Of a DNA stretch of 5,817 bases, positions 1-5,005 are shown one piece after another (position 1 is the first letter of the stretch; each line of letters begins with the position of its first letter). The notes beneath the pieces are model-generated. The model saw nothing but the letters and a program-made list of their open reading frames with translations, made no database searches and was not told where the DNA came from. The position numbers were made by a program, and so were the translations under genes. The stretch comes from Chloroflexota bacterium. Its GTDB lineage: Bacteria > Chloroflexota > Anaerolineae > Anaerolineales > Villigracilaceae. The stretch is from NCBI GenBank assembly GCA_021796155.1, contig JAJYOO010000181.1, positions 1 through 5,817 of the forward strand. Reading direction: 5' to 3'.

Positions 1-1
1 T

Positions 2-631
2 TCCTTCGCAAGTATAGAACTTACCCATTTTTCTGCATTATATCCAGAACGAGTACTCAAGCTGGTATTTCTAGATGCTGCTTATGATCGCACTTCGGCA
101 TCTTATAAAAACATGGTGGCAAAGAGTCCTCTGAGACAAATCCAATCGCCAGGATTGGGTGTTGATTATTATTCTGAGGAAGATTACTTCGCCGCCATGA
201 AAAGAGCATTTCCTTATTTTGCAGCAATTTGGACAGAAGCAATGGAAGAACAGACCCGACATGAGATCATGAAATCCTCGGAGGGAAAGGTCGTTGACAA
301 AACAAGCGACGCAATTAACAAGGAGTTGATGGACACATTGACCAATTATGTGCACGAGTTTTCAAAAATACAGGCGTCCACGTCGAGCTTTTACGCCCTT
401 TCCAAGGGCATCTATAACATTTCAGATGACTGGATGACCAGAGAACAAAAAGCCCAGGTCTTGAATCACTTTGAAACAGCCGTTAACGCCAATATCAGGG
501 AGAACATTGAACAATTTCACCAGGCTGTTCCACATGCTGTGATCATCGAAATTCCACAGGGACACCATCATTGTTTTATCAAACATGAAGAACTCGTCTA
601 CGAAGAGATGCGAAAGTTTCTACTCGAATAA
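2..631 (+). CDS. alpha/beta hydrolase, 5'-truncated at window edge
   Basis: The frame is open from base 2, so the ATG at 113 is internal and the gene starts outside the window; 209 residues are visible. The first residues, SFASIELTHFSALYPERV followed by LKLVFLDAAYD, match the strand-helix-strand after the nucleophile elbow of alpha/beta hydrolases (usual form GHSxAG...YPxRVxxLVYLDAA). The Ser encoded at 2-4 is therefore probably the catalytic nucleophile, its Gly-His partners lying just off the edge. Near the C-terminus, IPQGHHHCFIKHEELVYEEM fits the catalytic-His loop and last helix, with the His in the GHHH stretch at visible residues 188-190. The lid region in between is long and charged. 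The third catalytic residue (Asp/Glu) could not be assigned. Substrate is unknown; esterase or lipase-like activity is possible. The gene is visibly AT-richer than the genes to its right. It converges on the minus-strand genes, with the IS1-like element starting 25 bases after its TAA stop. Confidence 0.8.
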   Translation, partial: SFASIELTHFSALYPERVLKLVFLDAAYDRTSASYKNMVAKSPLRQIQSPGLGVDYYSEEDYFAAMKRAFPYFAAIWTEAMEEQTRHEIMKSSEGKVVDKTSDAINKELMDTLTNYVHEFSKIQASTSSFYALSKGIYNISDDWMTREQKAQVLNHFETAVNANIRENIEQFHQAVPHAVIIEIPQGHHHCFIKHEELVYEEMRKFLLE

Positions 632-656
632 ATCTGGTGAGGCCGCATTTAACTGT

Positions 657-669
657 GGTCATACCACCC
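657..669 (+). repeat. left terminal inverted repeat of the IS1-like element
   Basis: GGTCATACCACCC pairs with the right end at 11 of 13 positions. It contains the transposase stop codon (659-661) and forms most of a small palindrome, GTGGT-CAT-ACCAC, at 655-667. It is the transposase-proximal (3') end of the element. Confidence 0.55.
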
Positions 670-1786
670 ACTTTTGGATGAGCTGAAGGGTAGCTTGGGA
701 AGGTCTACCCCGCTGGACAGGGGGCTGCCAGCGAGGCGGCGGGACCTTGTAGGCAAACAATTCGGCATAAGTCCATGGGTGGTCAGTCAATCCAGCCGTG
801 ATCGCTGGAGTGCGCTGGACCCAATGATAGCCATGAGAACCGACGGAGAGTTTTAGACGCAGGCTATGATGGAAATCACAAAAGTTATAGAGACAGCCAG
901 AAAGGTACATGCCTGCGACCAGGGTTTCAGGGCGATGTGCCAGGGTGCGGGTACGCCGGACCAGGTTATTCAGGTGCATCCGGAAGGTGGCGTTGAGGCG
1001 CTTGATGAAGGCGGTATTGATGGTGCCCTGCCCATTCTGAGTGGCATGGATCAGATCGGTGATACTCTTCTGACTGCCCTGCACGATACGCCGCTCCACC
1101 TTCAAGATACCCTCCACGTGCTGCTTGACGACCTGCACGATGGCGATATCTGGCCAGGCAACCAGCTGAGGCCTTCCCATTTCCCCGTTCCGCCGGGGCA
1201 AGGCACTGCGAAAGGCCTGCCGAAAAGCCGTCACGTAACTGGCCAACCCATCCACCGCCAACAGCAGTGGCAGCGGACGCGCGATGTCGCACACTTTGTC
1301 CACCAGAGCCTGGATCAATTCCAGATCCCGTCGAGGACTGACCACGCCAGCCAGCCACAACCGGCTCTTCACCACCATCGCTAAGGCCATCCAGTAGGTC
1401 CCTTTCTGTGCCTTCACCTTGATCTCGTCTGCCTGCACCTGCTGCAAATCCTGCCGACTCTTCTCCACCAGTTGCTCATGCACACTCTGACAATGCTTCC
1501 CTTCCAACCCATGCCACCGTCTCACCGTGCGCTCATCCAAGCCAAACGCCTTGACGATCGCCTGCACCGGACACCCATAGGCCAGCAAGATCAACACCCA
1601 GATCAGCATCTGCGGATCAATGTGCAACCGATAAAAGACCGACCCTTTGCTGGTCACAAAGGTCTTCCCGCACTCTTCGCAGAGATAGCGCTCTTCTTTC
1701 TGGCTGTGAACATGGAGGTTTCCTTTGTCTACCTGGCCTCTTGCGGGACAGTCAAGATTGGGGCAAAATATCTCTCGTGGGTTCAT
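659..1786 (-). CDS. IS1-like DDE transposase, single ORF, likely catalytically altered
   Basis: This 375-residue protein joins in one frame the parts that IS1 itself splits between InsA and InsB. An N-terminal zinc ribbon has Cys8, Cys13, Cys36 and Cys39 (CPNLDC ... CEEC). A helix-turn-helix at about residues 72-93 (QAIVKAFGLDERTVRRW) follows, then an RNase H-like catalytic domain. Compared with IS1 InsB, QADEIK (Asp120) matches the first catalytic Asp, LAVDGLASY (Asp179) the second, and INTAFIKRLNATFRMHL the motif that carries the catalytic Glu (InsB RIERHNLNLRQHL). Here that position is Lys262 (codon AAG at 1003-1001), so the enzyme may be inactive. The 82-residue gap from Asp179 is longer than in IS1 owing to an insertion at about 195-255. 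The ATG at 1786 has only a weak upstream GGATAA. The TGA stop lies inside the left terminal repeat. No frameshift or internal stop is present. Confidence 0.88.
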   Translation of the reverse strand: MNPREIFCPNLDCPARGQVDKGNLHVHSQKEERYLCEECGKTFVTSKGSVFYRLHIDPQMLIWVLILLAYGCPVQAIVKAFGLDERTVRRWHGLEGKHCQSVHEQLVEKSRQDLQQVQADEIKVKAQKGTYWMALAMVVKSRLWLAGVVSPRRDLELIQALVDKVCDIARPLPLLLAVDGLASYVTAFRQAFRSALPRRNGEMGRPQLVAWPDIAIVQVVKQHVEGILKVERRIVQGSQKSITDLIHATQNGQGTINTAFIKRLNATFRMHLNNLVRRTRTLAHRPETLVAGMYLSGCLYNFCDFHHSLRLKLSVGSHGYHWVQRTPAITAGLTDHPWTYAELFAYKVPPPRWQPPVQRGRPSQATLQLIQKWVV

Positions 1787-1870
1787 TGGCTTATCCGGTG
1801 GAGTGGTGTCCCTGGATTTTGCCTATGAACCCTACTTTTTGCAAGCCTTTTCAGCCTCCACCACGGTTAA

Positions 1871-1883
1871 GGGTGGTGTCACC
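1871..1883 (-). repeat. right terminal inverted repeat of the IS1-like element
   Basis: Read on the minus strand this is GGTGACACCACCC, the outer end upstream of the transposase start. It contains a small palindrome of its own (GGGTG-GTGT-CACCC, 1871-1884). A neighbouring stem with 6-bp arms is possible: CACCAC at 1859-1864 with GTGGTG at 1873-1878. About 84 bases of noncoding element lie between this repeat and the transposase ATG, and the promoter must be there or outside. I could not identify a convincing -35/-10 pair. Confidence 0.55.
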
Positions 1884-1935
1884 CGTTTTGATCTATCATA
1901 GCTTTTTCTTTACAATTTTTGCAAAAACATTTGCT

Positions 1936-3636
1936 CTAGAAACCCAACTCCTTCAAATTCCGCTCCTTGCTACGCTTTCCTCCGCCCAACAATTCCCTCC
2001 AAAATTCATCGTCATATCTTCGTGACTTTACAGGCAGCGGCATCGGCACGCCCCAGCCCAAAAGCAAAACTTCCTCCTTCGGCTGCAGCCGCGCCAACAT
2101 GCCGCGCAAGGCTTCGCGGCCTGCCAGCCCCGACAGCACGGCATGGACATCGTCCTCGTCGCCCAGCCAGCCGCTGATGCGCGTCCCGAGCTGCGACATG
2201 ACTTCATCGTAGATCTGCGACGGGCGCTGGTCAATGACGAGTAACGTTACATAATATTTTCTCAACTCGCGCGCGATGGTGGCGAACGTTGTCTGCGAGG
2301 CCATCTCGCGATTCAAAAGTTTATGCGCTTCTTCGATCACGATCACGAGTTGACGCGGTTCATCTTTGCCAGTGGTTCGATACGCGTTGGTCTTCTTTTC
2401 CCATGCTTCGCGGATGCGGCGCGTCAACAAGTTCGAGACAAACAGATAATCCAAATCCGTCTCATGCTCGCCGAACGACAGCACGATAGGCTGTCCGTTT
2501 TCGAGCGAGGGGATGATTTCCTTGATCGAGTCCGCGGCAGGCCTGGCGACCACGTATGGCTTGTTGAACAATCGCCGCAGTTTGTTGTGCAGTGCCTCGG
2601 CGGCCATCACGTTGACTCCGTTGGCATTGGCCCAAGCGGCCACGCTTCCGTTCGCGGGGACTTTCTTTCCGTCTTCGGTTGTGACCTGTTCCTGAGTCAT
2701 CGCTTTGAATTCGCTGAACCAATCGCGCTTGAACGAATTCCACAGTGCGTCGAGTGTGGTGGCGGTCGTCTCTTTCAAGTCGAGTTCACGCGCCAGCAGT
2801 TCGATGTCAGACGTGGAAATGTCACTTTCCGCGATCTCCAGATTGAAGTCCGGGGCCGAGCCGCGGATCTTCGCGCCCGCGCCGAGTCCCACCACGCGCA
2901 CCTTCGACGCGAACTTGCTCTTCAACCCAATCACGCGCAGTCCTGTGTCCGAAGCGGTGTCGTCGAATCCATATTCGTTGTGCATGTCGAACACCAACAC
3001 CGAGGCTTTATTGTAATGAATCAATCCAGCGAGCACCGCACGCGTCAAAAATGATTTGCCGGTTCCGGTTGCGCCGAAGATGCCCGATGAACGCTGGACG
3101 AATTTTTCCAAGTCAATGCACACGGGATGATTCTGTTCACGCGTATAACCGATGATGAAATTCTTGTCGCTTGGTTCGCCGAAGATGCCAGCGATGTGTT
3201 CCGGTCGCGCCAACTCAACCGAAGAATGATGCGGCGGCACGGTCTTGACTGGAAGCGGCTTCGGGTCTTCGGGATTTTCCTGCCTCCATTTTTTATACTC
3301 CGCCGAGGCGGGATCGGGGCCGATATCCTGCATCAACGCTGGAAGGATTTCGAGATTCGTATAGAGCGTTTGTCCGTGCAATGCCTTCGCAATCGAAGCA
3401 GGCAGACGCGCTTCGGTTTGTTCATCCGCAAAACGCGGATCGGTCGCGCCGAGTTGGATGTCCGTGACGAGGCCGTAATATCGCCAGCCCGAATTTTCGA
3501 CGACGACGAACGCGCCTTCCTGAACTTGCTGCGGCTCGACAGTGATGCGCGCCCGGAAGGATTCTTTCAGTCCGCCGCCGATGATGTAACCGATGATGGA
3601 TTGCTGATTGTTGATTGTTGATTGTTGATTGGGCAT
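1936..3636 (-). CDS. HerA-like (DUF87/FtsK-HerA superfamily) ATPase
   Basis: This 566-residue protein is a predicted cytoplasmic hexameric DNA-translocating ATPase of the HerA type. The N-terminal part (about 13-80: IGYIIGGGL ... GAFVVVENSGWRYYGLVTDI) looks like the HAS-barrel of HerA proteins. The Walker A motif is GATGTGKS at 188-195, a HerA-type DMHNEYG lies at 217-223, Walker B is LVIVIEEAHKLL at 430-441, a sensor-like IDQRPSQI is at 468-475, and a candidate arginine finger is in GTRISGW near 487. HerA proteins usually work with the nuclease NurA in DNA end processing or with other effectors in defence; no partner gene is visible here. The ATG at 3636 has GAGG six bases upstream and lies 2 bases after the stop of the four-helix-bundle gene, suggesting translational coupling. 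Residues 2-13 are encoded by a heptamer repeat array and are probably not native to the family, whose members normally begin just before the IGYxxGGG motif. The ATPase assignment is firm; the biological role is open. Confidence 0.9.
   Translation of the reverse strand: MPNQQSTINNQQSIIGYIIGGGLKESFRARITVEPQQVQEGAFVVVENSGWRYYGLVTDIQLGATDPRFADEQTEARLPASIAKALHGQTLYTNLEILPALMQDIGPDPASAEYKKWRQENPEDPKPLPVKTVPPHHSSVELARPEHIAGIFGEPSDKNFIIGYTREQNHPVCIDLEKFVQRSSGIFGATGTGKSFLTRAVLAGLIHYNKASVLVFDMHNEYGFDDTASDTGLRVIGLKSKFASKVRVVGLGAGAKIRGSAPDFNLEIAESDISTSDIELLARELDLKETTATTLDALWNSFKRDWFSEFKAMTQEQVTTEDGKKVPANGSVAAWANANGVNVMAAEALHNKLRRLFNKPYVVARPAADSIKEIIPSLENGQPIVLSFGEHETDLDYLFVSNLLTRRIREAWEKKTNAYRTTGKDEPRQLVIVIEEAHKLLNREMASQTTFATIARELRKYYVTLLVIDQRPSQIYDEVMSQLGTRISGWLGDEDDVHAVLSGLAGREALRGMLARLQPKEEVLLLGWGVPMPLPVKSRRYDDEFWRELLGGGKRSKERNLKELGF
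3597..3631 (-). repeat. heptamer tandem array A (inside the 5' end of the ATPase gene)
   Basis: Read on the minus strand there are five 7-bp units: CAATCAA three times, then CAATCAG and CAATCCA. Seven is not a multiple of three, so translation passes through shifting frames and gives a Gln/Asn/Ser-rich leader (PNQQSTINNQQS) right after the ATPase start codon. The same unit recurs in opposite orientation at 4027-4061, on the other side of the four-helix-bundle gene. Bases 3613-3632 and 4026-4045 are inverted repeats matching at 19 of 20 positions. Confidence 0.9.
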
Positions 3637-3638
3637 CG

Positions 3639-4004
3639 CTAACCTCGCTGATTGATACTGGCCCGCGCCGTTTTAACCGAAGCAGTAAGAATGGCGACAA
3701 TTTCGTCAGCTTCTTTCATAAGCGCAGTAAGTTTTTCTTTTGGCATAATCTCTGCTTCGACCAGCATTTCCATCCAATAAAGTGATTCATCTGCTTCTTC
3801 GATGGAAATGCTGGCTTTCGATATAAAGTCGGGTTTGGAACGCGCCCGGCATGCAGCGCGATAGTTCGCTCCTACAGAAGTGCCCGAACGAAGAAGTTGA
3901 TTGCCAATCACATTTGCGGCCTTTGAAGATGGTAATGCCTCAATCAGTCGGATAATTCGCAAACCGAATTGCTTCGTCCTCTTCTTGAGTTCATCCGCGT
4001 CCAT
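3639..4004 (-). CDS. four-helix-bundle protein, 23S rRNA intervening-sequence (S23/bAvd-like) family
   Basis: This 121-residue protein fits the usual length of the family (about 115-125) and is predicted to be almost wholly helical. The family signature is clear at about residues 36-81: QLLRSGTSVGANYRAACRA, then KPDFISKASISIEEADESLYWMEML. Members were first seen encoded in intervening sequences within 23S rRNA genes and are related to the accessory protein Avd of diversity-generating retroelements; they assemble as pentamers, and free-standing copies have no settled function. The start is well defined by AAGGAGG at 4015-4009, four bases before the ATG. The TAG stop is 2 bases before the ATPase ATG, so the two are probably co-translated. 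The gene lies between two oppositely oriented heptamer arrays, which resembles a small mobile or repeat-bounded cassette. No reverse transcriptase, variable repeat or rRNA sequence is visible around it. Confidence 0.87.
   Translation of the reverse strand: MDADELKKRTKQFGLRIIRLIEALPSSKAANVIGNQLLRSGTSVGANYRAACRARSKPDFISKASISIEEADESLYWMEMLVEAEIMPKEKLTALMKEADEIVAILTASVKTARASINQRG
3643..3646 (-). promoter_or_regulatory. ribosome-binding site of the ATPase gene, inside the upstream gene
   Basis: GAGG on the minus strand lies six bases before the ATG at 3636 and within the last codons of the four-helix-bundle gene. It supports 3636 as the start in use and, with the 2-base gap between genes, suggests that the ATPase depends on translation of the small gene. 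Confidence 0.5.
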
Positions 4005-4008
4005 GCAG

Positions 4009-4015
4009 CCTCCTT
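4009..4015 (-). promoter_or_regulatory. strong ribosome-binding site of the four-helix-bundle gene
   Basis: AAGGAGG on the minus strand, four bases before the ATG at 4004, is a near-complete anti-16S match. It fixes the start of the small gene and is much stronger than the sites of the neighbouring genes (GAGG at 3646-3643 for the ATPase). Confidence 0.7.
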
Positions 4016-4026
4016 AGCCCGAAATC

Positions 4027-4061
4027 CAATCAGCAATCAACAATCTAAAATCTAAAATTTT
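4027..4061 (+). repeat. heptamer tandem array B (upstream of the four-helix-bundle gene)
   Basis: Read on the plus strand there are five 7-bp units: CAATCAG, CAATCAA, CAATCTA, AAATCTA and AAATTTT, drifting towards AT at the outer end. They are of the same type as array A but in inverted orientation, and lie just upstream of the ribosome-binding site of the four-helix-bundle gene. On the minus strand they fall in the expected 5' leader. Pairing with array A could fold DNA or RNA into a hairpin of about 20 bp with the whole small gene in the loop. Confidence 0.85.
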
Positions 4062-4239
4062 CCTTATGGTTAGACTATTTCATCAAAGCAACAAGAACGG
4101 ACATTATGCCAGATAGACTTCACGCAAATAAATCACATCCAGCCTCAACGGCGAATACGACAGTAACAGGTGATGGTGATAGATTTTCCACCCTGCTCAC
4201 ATTTCATTGCCAGTACAGCAAACATTTGTATTGATATGA
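4062..4239. other. 178-bp stretch without genes
   Basis: It lies between the membrane-protein gene and heptamer array B. On the minus strand the longest ATG-started frame is about 26 codons (MFAVLAMKCEQ...) with no ribosome-binding site, so I call no gene. It should hold the end of the right-hand operon and possibly a promoter for the four-helix-bundle/ATPase pair. A CATAAT (minus strand, 4108-4103) resembles a -10 box but has no good -35 partner. No stem followed by a T-run is visible, so there is no supported terminator. Confidence 0.4.
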
Positions 4240-4992
4240 CTATCGATTCTTTTTGAAGCGGACAAGAACCAAATTCTTCGTGCAGCTGGCATACGTATTG
4301 ATATAAACATTCTGCGAAAGCGGGAGACCGGCCTGATCCAGCAGTTGAACATAGAGCGTCCCGGTGGTATCAATCGGGGAGGTGCCGAGCGTAAATTCCC
4401 AGCCTGATTTTCCGTAATCAGGACTGACGCCGCTGACCGTCGTCAGGTTGACGGACTGATTGCCCCACGTCCCAACCAGGCGGATGACCATGCCAATGAT
4501 CGGACCGTTATTGGCATCGTCCACGGTGCCGCCAACGCCCTGCCAGTCACATCCCCGGTCGGCAAGATGCGCGATGATCGTGCTTTGAATATAGCTGGGA
4601 GGAGATGAAGAAAATGGGGCTGTTGGCGTTGCGGTCGCCTTCGGCGTCCTGGTCGGCTGGGGGGTTTTGGACGGTGGGATGAGCGAGAATCCGGTCGGCG
4701 AGGGCATTAAAGTAATCGTAGCGACCAGCGTCGGCGTATTGGTGATGTCGACAAGAGTCGGCGTCCACGTTGCGGGCGGCTGGATCGGCGTGATGGTCGC
4801 GGTGGGGAACGACAGGGCCGTGGGCGCGGGCGGAAATGGGTTGAGCGGCGAATTGGGATTGACGAAGATCATCAAAAAATAACCGCCGATGCAAACCGTT
4901 ATCAACAGGACCAGAACGGTCAGCAGATCCCACATGCTCAATTGCGGGCCGGAACGTTTAACAGGCTGGTCATTGAAATCGTAATTGTCCAT
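4240..4992 (-). CDS. single-pass membrane protein with Thr-Pro-rich stalk and extracytoplasmic domain
   Basis: The protein has 250 residues with the ATG at 4992, chosen because GGAG lies seven bases upstream; a longer frame from a TTG at 5022 would overlap the upstream gene. A short hydrophilic cytoplasmic tail (1-20) precedes one hydrophobic segment at about 22-44 (LLTVLVLLITVCIGGYFLMIFV). A Thr/Pro/Ala-rich low-complexity stalk follows at about 48-128 (TPTL, TNTPT, TPQPTRTPKATATPT), of the kind common in exported Anaerolineae proteins. The C-terminal domain (about 135-250) has a beta-rich pattern with GTVDDANNGPIIGMVIRLVG, resembling carboxypeptidase-regulatory or Ig-like folds, and two cysteines (148 and 237) near its ends that could form a disulfide. 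Topology is inferred as N-in with the domain outside. It is 13 bases after a parvulin-like gene, so both are probably one transcript. I do not recognise a specific function; adhesion, envelope structure or ligand binding are guesses. Confidence 0.82.
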   Translation of the reverse strand: MDNYDFNDQPVKRSGPQLSMWDLLTVLVLLITVCIGGYFLMIFVNPNSPLNPFPPAPTALSFPTATITPIQPPATWTPTLVDITNTPTLVATITLMPSPTGFSLIPPSKTPQPTRTPKATATPTAPFSSSPPSYIQSTIIAHLADRGCDWQGVGGTVDDANNGPIIGMVIRLVGTWGNQSVNLTTVSGVSPDYGKSGWEFTLGTSPIDTTGTLYVQLLDQAGLPLSQNVYINTYASCTKNLVLVRFKKNR

Positions 4993-4999
4993 CGTGTCA

Positions 5000-5003
5000 C
5001 TCC
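5000..5003 (-). promoter_or_regulatory. ribosome-binding site deciding the membrane-protein start
   Basis: GGAG on the minus strand is seven bases before the ATG at 4992 and overlaps the short gap after the upstream stop codon. It favours 4992 over the in-frame TTG at 5022, which has no comparable site. Confidence 0.5.
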
Positions 5004-5005
5004 AG

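Larger units (their letters stand above)
657..1883 (-). mobile_element. IS1-like insertion sequence, about 1.23 kb
   Basis: The boundaries come from an imperfect terminal inverted repeat: GGTCATACCACCC at 657-669 and the reverse complement of 1871-1883, GGTGACACCACCC, matching at 11 of 13 positions. Both ends begin GGT, as in IS1-family termini, and similarity continues weakly inward (a GG-x-TGAG/GGAGG-CTGAA stretch on both sides). The single transposase gene fills most of the element and its stop codon falls inside the left repeat. I see no target-site duplication: the 9 bases outside the left end (TTTAACTGT) and the right end (CGTTTTGAT) do not match. This could reflect decay, rearrangement or a misplaced boundary. 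A competing repeat, TTAACTGTGGT at 649-659 against the reverse complement of 1860-1870 (10/11), would shift the ends by 8-13 bases. The element lies in the gap between two convergent genes, so it breaks neither. Confidence 0.7.

Noticed and set aside
866..1384. Plus-strand open frame of 172 codons
   Set aside because: It lies wholly opposite the well-supported transposase, and its His/Gln/Pro-rich translation shows no recognisable motif.
1916..1927. Palindrome TTTTTGCAAAAA after the ATPase stop as a terminator
   Set aside because: It is a perfect but almost purely A/T 12-bp palindrome with no GC-rich stem and no loop, which is too weak to call an intrinsic terminator.
2323..3054. Plus-strand open frame of 243 codons
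   Set aside because: It is antisense to the ATPase, including its Walker B and central regions. Its Arg/His-rich composition is typical of a shadow frame.
3127..3621. Plus-strand open frame of 164 codons
   Set aside because: It is antisense to the N-terminal half of the ATPase, with no ribosome-binding site or motif.
3639..4004. Diversity-generating retroelement accessory gene (avd)
   Set aside because: The protein is related to Avd, but no reverse transcriptase, template repeat or variable repeat is visible in the window.
3597..4061. Heptamer arrays as a CRISPR array or as recognised integration att sites
   Set aside because: The units are 7 bp, contiguous and without spacers, and no integrase or cas gene is present.
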